Source: Erysipelotrichaceae bacterium (GTDB taxonomy: Bacteria > Bacillota_I > Bacilli_A > RFN20 > CAG-449). From it: DNA of 64,000 nt. The DNA lies in NCBI GenBank assembly GCA_015059095.1, contig SVBA01000007.1, positions 1-64,000 of the forward strand. Reading direction: 5' to 3'. The translations under genes were made by a program, and so were the position numbers. This document shows positions 24,705 to 33,607 of this stretch, one piece after another (position 1 is the stretch's first letter; the number at the start of each line of letters is the position of its first letter). Below the pieces are notes generated by a model that worked only from the letters and a program-made list of their open reading frames with translations, was not told the origin of the DNA and did no database searches.

Positions 24705-25979
24705 ATGAAAAAATTAACATTAGACGAAAGATTACATAATCGAAAATTAAAAAAGGCCCCTTTTGGTTTATATAACTTATTAGGTAGAGTTTGGCAATTA
24801 CTTTTCTTAAAAAAATATCATGTTGATGTAAAATACAATTATGATTTTAGAAAAGAAAAAGGACCACATATCTTAATTTCAAATCACGCTTCAAGAATTG
24901 ACTACGTATTTAATGCTTTATGCTTATTACCAAATAGATATAATTTCGTTGTTGGCTATAATGAATTCTTTAGAGGACACCTTGCCCCTATTTTAAAAAT
25001 GTGTCAATGTGTTCCAAAACAAAACTTTACTCCTGATATTTACACTATTAGAGAAGTAAATAGAATCATTAAACAAGGTGGAAGAATTATCATTTTCCCT
25101 GAAGGAATGTCATCTATTAGTGGAGCAAATCAACCAGTTGCAGTAGGAACTGGTAAATTCATTAAAAAGTATAAATTACCAATTTACTACTCAGTTATTA
25201 AAGGTGGTTATTTAACTTCTCCTAAATATAATCTTCAAGAAAGATTAGGTCATGTAGAAGTAGTATTCGATCGATTATTCACTCCTGAAGATTTAGAAAA
25301 ATTAACTCCAGAACAAATTGAAGATAAAATTAATGAAGCAATTTACCATGATGATTATAAGTGGAATTTAGAAAAAGGATATAAATTCAAACATAATGGA
25401 GAGATTGCAACTAACTTACACCATTTACTATATCATTGTCCTAAATGTCATCAAGATTTAGTAATGAAAGGAAAAGGAAATAAAATTATTTGTACAAATT
25501 GTGGTAATGGAGCAACTCTAGATGATACATATAAAATGCATCCATTAAATGAAGATTGTGTAATTCCAAACACTCAAACTGAATGGTTTAATCTTCAAAG
25601 AGAATTAATTAAAGAAAAGATCAAAGATCCAGAATTTGAATTAATTGAAAAAGTAAAATTAGGGATGTTACCAAAATACAAAAACTTAACTAACCAAAAA
25701 ACTTCAGAAATAGTTGGTGAAGGTATCATCACTTTAAATCATAATGGCTTAACATATAAAGGAACAAAAGATAATGAAGAATACTCTTTCCATCTTCCAT
25801 TAGAACAAATTCCAACTTATGGTATGTGTACAGATGTTTCAAGATTCTACACATTCTATAAAAATCAATTTATGGAATTCTACCCTGAAAGAGAAATTGT
25901 TGAACTATTCTTCTTAGCCACTGAAGAATTACATAGATTACACAATGGAAAGTGGCAAGATTTTAAATTTGAAAAATAA
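24705..25979 (+). CDS. PlsC-like acyltransferase with C-terminal zinc ribbon
   Basis: A 424-residue protein. Residues 1-235 are a 1-acyl-glycerol-3-phosphate acyltransferase domain: the catalytic HX4D is in ISNHASRIDYVF and the substrate motif is IIIFPEGMSS. Residues about 245-270 are a zinc ribbon (HCPKCHQDL, ICTNCGNG), followed by a ~140-residue domain of unknown type. Ordinary PlsC proteins end after the acyltransferase domain. It is probably membrane-associated and acts on a lipid. It is 9 bp from the following SDR gene, so the pair forms an operon. Confidence 0.78.
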   Translation: MKKLTLDERLHNRKLKKAPFGLYNLLGRVWQLLFLKKYHVDVKYNYDFRKEKGPHILISNHASRIDYVFNALCLLPNRYNFVVGYNEFFRGHLAPILKMCQCVPKQNFTPDIYTIREVNRIIKQGGRIIIFPEGMSSISGANQPVAVGTGKFIKKYKLPIYYSVIKGGYLTSPKYNLQERLGHVEVVFDRLFTPEDLEKLTPEQIEDKINEAIYHDDYKWNLEKGYKFKHNGEIATNLHHLLYHCPKCHQDLVMKGKGNKIICTNCGNGATLDDTYKMHPLNEDCVIPNTQTEWFNLQRELIKEKIKDPEFELIEKVKLGMLPKYKNLTNQKTSEIVGEGIITLNHNGLTYKGTKDNEEYSFHLPLEQIPTYGMCTDVSRFYTFYKNQFMEFYPEREIVELFFLATEELHRLHNGKWQDFKFEK

Positions 25980-25988
25980 GGAGTAGCT

Positions 25989-26768
25989 ATGGAAAAATAC
26001 ACATTAATTACTGGCGCCTCTAGTGGACTTGGTAAAGAACTTGCTCTACTATATGCTAAAGACAATAACAATTTATTATTAGTCGCAACAAATGAAACAA
26101 AACTAAAAAAAGTAATTGAAGAAGTTAAAAATACTAATAAAGACGTTAAAGTGGAATACTTATTAGCAGACCTTTCTAAACAAGAAGAAAGAGAAAAAGT
26201 ATATTCTTACACGCTAGAAAAAAATTACTTCATTAATAATCTAGTTAATAACGCAGGATTTGGTGATCAAAAAGACTTTAAAGATATGGATGTCAACTTC
26301 CAACTTAAGATGTTAGAAGTAAACTCAGCAGCAGTCTTATACTTCTCAAGAGTATTTTTAGATAATATGCTTCAACACAATGAAGGACATATTATTAATG
26401 TTTGCTCAATCGCAGGCTTCTTGCCAGGACCATATATGTCAACATACCACGCATCAAAAGGATATGTATTATTACTTGGTGAAGCATTATCGTACGAACT
26501 AAGAAAAACAAATGTTAAATGTTTAACAGTATGTCCAGGACCGTTCATTTCTGACTTTGTAGAAAAAGCACATAATGATTATACTTTCAAAAAGATTAAA
26601 CCTCTTCCAGCTTCTAAAGTAGCTTTACAAACATATAAAAAATCATTAAAAGGAAAATCATTACATATCGTTGGACTAAACAATAAATTAACAATATTCG
26701 CTACTAGATTTGCACCTAGATTATTTGTAACTAAATCAAGTGCAAAAACAACAAAAAAAGAAGATTAA
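25989..26768 (+). CDS. Short-chain dehydrogenase/reductase
   Basis: A 259-residue classical SDR: NAD(P)-binding TGASSGLGKE, NNAG motif (NNAGFGDQ), catalytic Ser in NVCSIAGFLPGP and YxxxK in YHASKGYV. The end is basic, with RFAPRLFV, similar to DltE/YqjQ-like SDRs acting on acyl chains at the membrane. It is encoded just after the acyltransferase and probably acts on the same lipid (inference). Confidence 0.85.
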   Translation: MEKYTLITGASSGLGKELALLYAKDNNNLLLVATNETKLKKVIEEVKNTNKDVKVEYLLADLSKQEEREKVYSYTLEKNYFINNLVNNAGFGDQKDFKDMDVNFQLKMLEVNSAAVLYFSRVFLDNMLQHNEGHIINVCSIAGFLPGPYMSTYHASKGYVLLLGEALSYELRKTNVKCLTVCPGPFISDFVEKAHNDYTFKKIKPLPASKVALQTYKKSLKGKSLHIVGLNNKLTIFATRFAPRLFVTKSSAKTTKKED

Positions 26769-26774
26769 AAAAGA

Positions 26775-26814
26775 AAGTGAACCTCTTGGTTTATGCCAAA
26801 AAGTTCACTTTTTT
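26775..26814. terminator. Bidirectional terminator
   Basis: AAGTGAAC (26775-26782) pairs with GTTCACTT (26803-26810), with an inner TTGG/CCAA, T run to the right and A run to the left; it serves the SDR operon and the convergent RyR gene. Confidence 0.8.
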
Positions 26815-26815
26815 C

Positions 26816-28933
26816 TTATCTTTTAACAATTCTGTAATTGCTATTTTCAAACATTGGTTTAAAACTTTCAACAATCATATGATCATATTTATATGTTTCA
26901 ACTGTATTTAAATTTTCCTCTAAAGTTTTATTGTTTTCTTTAGTTAATAATTCTGCTAATAAACGATGATAATCATCTAAACCTTCATAAGTAGTTAAAC
27001 ATGCATGTAAATTTAATACGCCATCATCTTTATAGAAGGATGGACCATATTCACCATTAGGATCTAAACATTTAATCTTATCTTTTTCAAGTGGTACATA
27101 TCCATTAGCAATATAGAAAGCATTCCATCTTAAATGTTCTTGGTATGCTAAAGAATGTACTGGTTTAAAATTGTTAGTCTTATAGAACAAATAATCTTCA
27201 TAACTCTTCTTAGTAAATTCAACTTTACTTTCTATTTCTTTTAACATTATAGAATTATCTACTACTTTATCTTCTCTAATATAATCATAGCCAAGAAGAT
27301 TTAGTTTTAAACGAATATTCAAACTAGAATATACATTTGAAGCTTGTTTAATAGTTGATAAAGTATACCAAGGAGAATCTTTTAAGCGTTTAGAATGATA
27401 TTTCTTATTAACTAATTTTGCAAGTTCATATAATCTTTCATTAACAATAACATCATGGTTGAAGATTGAATCTATATCACCAATAACATTAACTCTCTTA
27501 TCTTCTAATAATTTAATTGCAGATGGGAATTTTCCTTTTACTTTAACGTAAAGTTCATAGTTCTCATAACCTTGTTCTTTTAATAATGCAGATACCTTAA
27601 TTGCCATATCAATATTATCGATATCTTCCCCATAAGAAATAATAAATCTGTTATATGATTTTTCATTTTTATTCTTTTTAATAATATTTAATATTTCACT
27701 AATAATTGTATACGACTCAATATTTACCACTTGGAAATCTACATTATCAAGTTTATCAATTGATGGGAGATATTTTTTTGTTGAATATTTTTTAGTATTT
27801 TCATCGTAACGTTTAAAGAAGAAAGACATAGTTTTATCTTCATTAGCCTTTTCATCTTTATCAAAAGCATAATAAGAGATATTATATTTTTTCATTACAT
27901 TATCTTCAATAGTAGGAAGATTATCATTCATTAATTGAACTCTATGTAATGTTTTAGCTAGCTTACCAAACCCTAAATAAATTACATTAATTGACATATC
28001 ATGTTCCACAATTCCTAAGTTCTCATTAATAAAACTTGAAGGTAAATGTTCAGTAATAGGATTTCTTTCAATATAATTTAGCGCGAATAATTCATATCTA
28101 GTAAAACAGTCAATAAATGCTGCAATACTTCTATTTTCTAAAATCTTATTTTTAATAGATAATTGATTATTAAAATCAATTTCTACCTTTAAATAACAAT
28201 TTTTATAATCTAATACTTTATCTTTTTTAGTAATATTGCAATTTAAGAAATCTTCAAATTCCTTTATATATCCTAATGAAATTGAACTATTTTGGAAGGA
28301 AATAAAATTTAATTCAATTCCTCTTTTAATATGCCATTTAAAGTTTTTCAATAAAATATTTTTTAAAAATTTTGCTTGAATAACTGGAATCTTTTTAGAA
28401 TAGTATTCATTCATTTTATCTGATTTAAAAGTATCAGTAATAATAATTACGTTTTCACTTCTTTCATAGTAAGTGAAATTATAATCATTTTCCCCAATTA
28501 AAACATCACAATTTTTTCTTAAAGCATATTGAACTCTAACCATATTAGTAATTGTATTAATCGCTAAACTGATTAAAGAAGTATAAACACATGCTACTGA
28601 TAAACCAACTGCAATTCCATAAGCAATTTTAAATATCACATTAACATCCATTAATGCAGAAACATAATCAATCTTTAATTCAAATACTGTCGCAGAAATA
28701 ACACTCTTACAAATTCCCATGTAATCAACAATACCTAAAGTCGTATTATTAATTGAGGCTGCATAATTTGCACCTAAAGTATATAACGCAAATAAAATCA
28801 CGCTTGTTGGAACAAAATAAATAATTGTACCTTTAGAAATAAATTTTTGAGTTTTAATCGCATAAAAAACATAAAATCCTATTAGTAAGATTTCAACGAC
28901 TAAAATGATTATTGGTAATACTGTATAAATCAT
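26816..28933 (-). CDS. Membrane protein with TrkA-N-like Rossmann and RyR domains
   Basis: A 705-residue protein. The N-terminal ~150 residues hold three or four membrane segments (residues 3-26, 35-60, 88-118). A Rossmann-type region follows with INVIYLGFGKLAKTL near 310, typical of TrkA-N NAD-binding domains of potassium channels, and a second alpha/beta part. Near 585-670 is a RyR domain (EHLRWNAFYIANGYVP). RyR domains are found in eukaryotic ryanodine receptors and in bacterial proteins predicted to belong to nucleotide-sensing conflict or signalling systems. It is most likely a ligand-gated channel or signalling receptor. Single gene between terminators, with a good ribosome site. Confidence 0.68.
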   Translation of the reverse strand: MIYTVLPIIILVVEILLIGFYVFYAIKTQKFISKGTIIYFVPTSVILFALYTLGANYAASINNTTLGIVDYMGICKSVISATVFELKIDYVSALMDVNVIFKIAYGIAVGLSVACVYTSLISLAINTITNMVRVQYALRKNCDVLIGENDYNFTYYERSENVIIITDTFKSDKMNEYYSKKIPVIQAKFLKNILLKNFKWHIKRGIELNFISFQNSSISLGYIKEFEDFLNCNITKKDKVLDYKNCYLKVEIDFNNQLSIKNKILENRSIAAFIDCFTRYELFALNYIERNPITEHLPSSFINENLGIVEHDMSINVIYLGFGKLAKTLHRVQLMNDNLPTIEDNVMKKYNISYYAFDKDEKANEDKTMSFFFKRYDENTKKYSTKKYLPSIDKLDNVDFQVVNIESYTIISEILNIIKKNKNEKSYNRFIISYGEDIDNIDMAIKVSALLKEQGYENYELYVKVKGKFPSAIKLLEDKRVNVIGDIDSIFNHDVIVNERLYELAKLVNKKYHSKRLKDSPWYTLSTIKQASNVYSSLNIRLKLNLLGYDYIREDKVVDNSIMLKEIESKVEFTKKSYEDYLFYKTNNFKPVHSLAYQEHLRWNAFYIANGYVPLEKDKIKCLDPNGEYGPSFYKDDGVLNLHACLTTYEGLDDYHRLLAELLTKENNKTLEENLNTVETYKYDHMIVESFKPMFENSNYRIVKR

Positions 28934-29010
28934 AACAATTCTCCTACTCTTAATATATTCTCATTTTACTATGAGAATAAAGTTTTTTAAAGATAAATTA
29001 GCCAAAATAA

Positions 29011-29034
29011 AAGGTGTCTTGTTTTAGACACCTT
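29011..29034 (-). terminator. Terminator of the phosphatase operon
   Basis: AAGGTGTCT/AGACACCTT stem, followed by TTTT on the minus strand. Confidence 0.8.
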
Positions 29035-29038
29035 AATT

Positions 29039-30310
29039 TTAATCATTTAAATAAGTTGAACAAAGTTTAAATACATCAGTATTATCCCAATATGGAATTC
29101 CTTCTAAAGTAGAAAAATGTTCTCCATACTTACTTACATATTCACTAATATCACCATATACTGCAATATCAACTCTTGTTCTAGAATGATTCATCGATAA
29201 CCATTTAATATCATCAATGATAGTTTCTTGAGTTGCTTTATCTCTATCATAATACAGTCCACCTGTTTCATGATCTGCAGTAACGACGATTAATGTATCG
29301 TCTCTACTATCTGCCCATTCAGTTGCAGCCTCAACAGCATTATTAAAGCCAATCAATTCATTCATCATTAATTTAGTTTCATTAGAATGAGATTTCTTAT
29401 CAATATTAGAACCTTCAACCATTAGGAAGAAACCTTCTTCATTATCTAAATAATCTAAAGCATATATCGTTAATTCTTCTAAAGTTGGAACTCTTGGATC
29501 TTCTTTAGATGCTACTAAATCAAATAAGCCTAATTGGCGAGAAGCTTCTTTATTTAAAGCTTCTTTATTATATGCTATATCAAATCCTTTGGATTTAAAT
29601 AAAGATTCATAACTAGCTTTATTATCTTTAAAATCGCTGACATTTTGCGTTAAAACTAAATCTACTGGAGAATTTGCAACACCTTTAATTATTTCATCTG
29701 CTAAATGCCTTTCACCAACATGAACTAGGAAATCAGAAGGAGTTGCCCCTACTATATTATCTGAAGTAACTACCCCAGTTTTCTTTCCTAAACCTGAAGC
29801 AATCTCAACTAGATTTTCTATTGGATCACCATTAATATCCATACCAATTCTAGAATTAGTCACTTTTACTCCACAAGCTAATGCTGTTCCTCCAGCCGCA
29901 CTATCAGTATAAGTAGTAATATTACCACCCGTTCCTAAAGTTCCTCCATAAGGAGAAGGAGTTCCATCATATAATGAAGGATTTAATTCTGGTCTTAATA
30001 AGGATTTAGTTGTATCTAAAGTAAATCCTTCAGAAGTCAATGAATCAGTATTTGAATAAGCGTGATATGTCCATTTATCATTAGTTACATCAAAACATAA
30101 AGGTTCACCTAAATAAATACCACCCGCATCAACATGATTTGGTCCCATACCATCACCAATAAACATAATGATATTTTTGTATTTTTTATTTAAAGAAGGG
30201 GCAATAGTTTGTGAAGAAACATTATTTGATTCTACTTTCTTAATCGAAATAGAAGCATTTGAACAGCCCACTAGAAATACAACACCTAAAATTACTAATA
30301 ACTTTTTCAT
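29039..30310 (-). CDS. Alkaline phosphatase (PhoA family) lipoprotein
   Basis: A 423-residue surface enzyme. Lipobox LVGC (Cys16). MFIGDGMGPNHV carries metal Asp53, TDSAAGG the nucleophile Ser137, and VTADHETGG the second metal site; the SHSNET-type segment (KKSHSNE) supplies further ligands. It removes phosphate from extracellular phosphomonoesters. The ATG is preferred over the GTG three codons upstream; AGGAGG lies 8 nt away. It starts a few bases after the stop of the starch-binding lipoprotein, so both are in one operon. Confidence 0.9.
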   Translation of the reverse strand: MKKLLVILGVVFLVGCSNASISIKKVESNNVSSQTIAPSLNKKYKNIIMFIGDGMGPNHVDAGGIYLGEPLCFDVTNDKWTYHAYSNTDSLTSEGFTLDTTKSLLRPELNPSLYDGTPSPYGGTLGTGGNITTYTDSAAGGTALACGVKVTNSRIGMDINGDPIENLVEIASGLGKKTGVVTSDNIVGATPSDFLVHVGERHLADEIIKGVANSPVDLVLTQNVSDFKDNKASYESLFKSKGFDIAYNKEALNKEASRQLGLFDLVASKEDPRVPTLEELTIYALDYLDNEEGFFLMVEGSNIDKKSHSNETKLMMNELIGFNNAVEAATEWADSRDDTLIVVTADHETGGLYYDRDKATQETIIDDIKWLSMNHSRTRVDIAVYGDISEYVSKYGEHFSTLEGIPYWDNTDVFKLCSTYLND

Positions 30311-30322
30311 ATCCTTCACCTC

Positions 30323-32503
30323 CTATTCACTATAAGTCCAAGTACCAACTGGATACTTGCCTTGAGAATTTTTACCATCACTAACATAATAACCTTGATT
30401 ATTTCCTACACCAACTAAAGAAATATCTACGGTTTGTTGATTACCATTATTTACAGAGAAAATAATTGAATCGTATTTTGATAAATCTACATCTATTGTA
30501 TAAATACTTTGACCATAACTATTTGTATGAGAATATTTCATTGCTTCTCCTGGCCAATTGGATTTAATAGAATCAGTAGACTCATTCCAAATATAAGCAT
30601 AAGGAGTATAAGTTTTCCAAGAATCTCTACTATTAGTAAAATAAATTGTAATTGTTTTAACAATTTCACTAACATATACATGTCTAGAACTTCCTTGATT
30701 TGTCCATAATTTATCTTCTGAAAAATAAATAGAGTATTCTGCTTCTTTAGAAATAGTAAATGTTTCATAAACTATCTTCTTATCTAAAGATACAATCTTA
30801 TAAGTTCCGCTTTTCAAATTAATATTTTTTAATTCATATTCATAGAAATCATAATTATCATAATTCCAAATTAATCCATCAATTACAGTGTTACTACTAT
30901 TTATTAAGTAGTAATAATCTCTAGTATAAATGTCACTAGGATAATTCCATTTTGGATAGAATACCACATTTTCATTAACTGTATATGGGAATGTAACCTT
31001 ATTTTTAAGTCCTGGTTCTAAATACCATCCACCAAAAGTTCTTATTCCATCACCTTCTAAAGTAATAGAATTGATTTTACTTCCTTTTTCTACTTTAGTA
31101 GAACCTTGGCTAGATTCTAAAAAATAAACATACGCATATCTATCTTCTTCATTTTCTTCAAGTACATAATTAATATTAGCTTTAGGAATACTCCAAGAAG
31201 ATTTTATTCCATTTTCATAAACACTTCTAACTGAAATATGACTAGATTTATTAAGTGTAATTGAATTAGAACTAGTTTCAACAACATTTCCATTATCTAT
31301 AACTACTTCATACTTAATCGCATTATTATCTTTTTCCCAAGTTGCAGTATTTGAAGTATTATCAATATTTACTATAGGAGTTTTAATATTATTACTATTT
31401 TGTAATCTATTTAAATAAGATAAACCAGTATTAGTAGATTGAACAGTTAATCCATGAACATTTTCTGAATATTGATGCTCTAACGAGAAATAAATCTTAT
31501 ATGTTCCATCAGATTTAATTTTAAAATCTTCTCCATTATTCTTCCAATATGTTCTACCTGGATTATCATCAAATCCATCCATAATCAAAAAGTATGCTGG
31601 ATCAGCTTCACTTGCTCCACTAACCGTAACAGTAGTATAAAATTCTTTAAAACTTGATTGTCCTTCATTAACCTTTAAAGGAATAAATCTCCAACCAGAA
31701 CTAGAAGTAGTACTACTAATTATTGAACTAGATATTTTTGGAGATGCTTTAACCCAGAAATAAGTATCTTTAATTAAATTATTAGGAATATAGTTTGCAT
31801 AAATAACAGTTTTTCCTTCAATAGGTTTAGAAAAGTCAAACTTATTTTGATAGAAAGGATCTTCATACCAATCATCAAAAGTATAATTTTCTTTACTAGG
31901 ATTACTTGGTTTAGTAACTGTATTTCCAGTTTTAATAGTAACACTATTTAAATTTGTATTATGGAAATATACTTTTACATCTTTTTCTTCTTTAATTACT
32001 ATGTCACTAGTATCATAATAAGTTAACGCTTTAGAAAACTCACTACAAGAACTATCATTAGTAGATTGAACACTAACATTTTCTTTATCTTTTAATTGGA
32101 TAGTGGTTGAACTAGTAGTCAATACTTCACCATCATTAATAATATAGTTGTATGCTATCGCGCCATCAACTTCATCCCAAGATACAACACCAGTTTCTTC
32201 ATTGATTTGAACTATTGGTGTATCTAATTTAATAATTTCTTCTTCACTACTAGAGGAACTATCTTCAAAAGAAGCTCCACTTGAAATCTCTTCATTAGAA
32301 CTACCATTTGAAGAAGAATCTTCACTTGAGCTCTCTTCATTAGAACTACCGTTTGAAGAAGAATCTTCACTTATAAAATCGTTGCTACTTTCAACTAAAC
32401 TACTAGATGAACTATTTTCACTGGAATTTAATTCGCTAGAAGGATTAGAACATCCAATTAATAAAAAAGTCAACAAAACACCAATTATTGCAGTTTTTTT
32501 CAT
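30323..32503 (-). CDS. Surface lipoprotein with InlB-type and starch-binding domains
   Basis: A 726-residue lipoprotein with lipobox LIGC (Cys18) and a long Ser/Glu-rich linker (about 22-90) that lifts the domains off the cell. It has two InlB/List-Bact beta-grasp repeats (GYTFDDWYEDP-like near 205-250 and FGGWYLEPG near 480-520), a beta-sandwich region between them, and a C-terminal CBM26-like module (about 615-726: TPYAYIWNES, NWPGEAM, GYYVSDG). No catalytic motif. It probably captures starch or another alpha-glucan at the surface and works with the amylase at 11570-14050. First gene of the operon with alkaline phosphatase. Confidence 0.78.
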   Translation of the reverse strand: MKKTAIIGVLLTFLLIGCSNPSSELNSSENSSSSSLVESSNDFISEDSSSNGSSNEESSSEDSSSNGSSNEEISSGASFEDSSSSSEEEIIKLDTPIVQINEETGVVSWDEVDGAIAYNYIINDGEVLTTSSTTIQLKDKENVSVQSTNDSSCSEFSKALTYYDTSDIVIKEEKDVKVYFHNTNLNSVTIKTGNTVTKPSNPSKENYTFDDWYEDPFYQNKFDFSKPIEGKTVIYANYIPNNLIKDTYFWVKASPKISSSIISSTTSSSGWRFIPLKVNEGQSSFKEFYTTVTVSGASEADPAYFLIMDGFDDNPGRTYWKNNGEDFKIKSDGTYKIYFSLEHQYSENVHGLTVQSTNTGLSYLNRLQNSNNIKTPIVNIDNTSNTATWEKDNNAIKYEVVIDNGNVVETSSNSITLNKSSHISVRSVYENGIKSSWSIPKANINYVLEENEEDRYAYVYFLESSQGSTKVEKGSKINSITLEGDGIRTFGGWYLEPGLKNKVTFPYTVNENVVFYPKWNYPSDIYTRDYYYLINSSNTVIDGLIWNYDNYDFYEYELKNINLKSGTYKIVSLDKKIVYETFTISKEAEYSIYFSEDKLWTNQGSSRHVYVSEIVKTITIYFTNSRDSWKTYTPYAYIWNESTDSIKSNWPGEAMKYSHTNSYGQSIYTIDVDLSKYDSIIFSVNNGNQQTVDISLVGVGNNQGYYVSDGKNSQGKYPVGTWTYSE

Positions 32504-32517
32504 ATTTTCACCTTCTT

Positions 32518-32576
32518 ATACTACGTGTAGTATAACATATTTATATAATGATGCAAATAGTAGACTTTTGTCTACT
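32518..32576 (-). promoter_or_regulatory. Promoter and two palindromes of the starch-binding/phosphatase operon
   Basis: Minus strand: -35 TTTGCA (32552-32557), 17-bp spacer, extended -10 TGTTATACT (32529-32534 is TATACT). A palindrome ATACTAC-GT-GTAGTAT (32518-32533) overlaps the -10 box and start site, and a second, AGTAGAC-TTTT-GTCTACT (32559-32576), lies just upstream of -35. The first is placed as a repressor site; both share GTAGT/AGTAG half-sites. Confidence 0.6.
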
Positions 32577-32654
32577 CCAAAAAAATAAGTATAAATTTAT
32601 TTGTTTTCATATATTTATGTCTTATAATTTTTACTATAGAAAGGAAGTGCTACT

Positions 32655-33524
32655 ATGTTAGTTTTATTTACTGATACTGATACTGATTTAACTCCAGAAG
32701 AAGCCATATATTATGGATACAAGATGATTTCTATGCCATACATTGTAAAAGGAAAAGAAATAAAACCATATGTTGATTTTAAAACATTCGATTCTCATAG
32801 TTTCTATAACTCTTTAAGAGAAGGCCTTTTACCTACCACATGCGCATTAAATTCAGAAGAATACAAAAAATATTTTGAAGAAGAATTCAAAAAAGGTAAT
32901 GATATTCTATATGTCCACTTTTCAAAAGCAATGACTTGTACTTTTGATTCAATGAATATCGCTTTAGAAGAATTAAAAACAATGTATCCAGAAAGAAAAT
33001 TTTATACAATTGATACAAAAGCAATAACAATTGCCAGTTTAAATATTGTAAAAGAAGTAGGCGATATGTATAAACAAGGAAAAACAATTGAAGAAATTTT
33101 ATCATGGGCAGAAACAGAAGTAGATCATTTTGCTCAATATTTCTACGCCGACAATTTAAAATTTTTTAAACGTAGTGGAAGAGTCTCAAATATCGCAGGT
33201 GTTATGGGAGATTTAATTGGTATTAAACCAATCATTCATATGTCAAGCGAAGGCAAGATGGTAAATGTAGCAAAAGTCAAAGGAAGAATAAAGGCTCTAC
33301 AAGCTATTATTTCTTACATGGAAGAACTTGGTGATGATATAGAAAATCATCGAATCATTATTGGACATACTGATGCTTTAGAACTTGCAAATAAATTAGA
33401 GGAAATGATCATCGATAAATTTGGAAATAACTTAAAAATTGAATATGCCGTTGTTAATCCAACCGCTGGATCACATTGTGGACCTGATGGAGTTGGTGTT
33501 TCCTTCCACGCAAAACATAGATAA
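32655..33524 (+). CDS. DegV family fatty-acid-binding protein (second)
   Basis: A 289-residue DegV protein starting VLFTDTDTDLTPEEA, with ILYVHFSKAMTCTFDSM (ligand-carboxylate loop), FFKRSGRVSN and SHCGPDGVGVSFH. Domain order and length equal the family norm. Like the DegV at 21130, it likely binds fatty acids for FakA. The Asp-Thr-Asp start differs from the usual DST, so the binding loop is not identical to that of its paralogue. Single gene with its own terminator. Confidence 0.87.
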   Translation: MLVLFTDTDTDLTPEEAIYYGYKMISMPYIVKGKEIKPYVDFKTFDSHSFYNSLREGLLPTTCALNSEEYKKYFEEEFKKGNDILYVHFSKAMTCTFDSMNIALEELKTMYPERKFYTIDTKAITIASLNIVKEVGDMYKQGKTIEEILSWAETEVDHFAQYFYADNLKFFKRSGRVSNIAGVMGDLIGIKPIIHMSSEGKMVNVAKVKGRIKALQAIISYMEELGDDIENHRIIIGHTDALELANKLEEMIIDKFGNNLKIEYAVVNPTAGSHCGPDGVGVSFHAKHR

Positions 33525-33546
33525 GAGGAGATAGCTCCTCTTTTTA
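33524..33546 (+). terminator. Terminator of the second DegV gene
   Basis: AGAGGAG-ATAG-CTCCTCT followed by TTTTT. Confidence 0.8.
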
Positions 33547-33584
33547 TTTTCTTTTTATATATTTGGTATTTTATCTCCAAAAAA

Positions 33585-33607
33585 TAAAAAGATGGGTTGT
33601 ACCCATC
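33585..33607 (-). terminator. Terminator of rtcB
   Basis: Minus-strand GATGGGTACAACCCATC followed by TTTTTATTTTTT, next to the rtcB stop. Confidence 0.75.

Noticed and set aside
21130-33524. The two degV genes as ends of a segmental duplication
   Set aside because: They are on opposite strands, only moderately similar and have unrelated neighbours.
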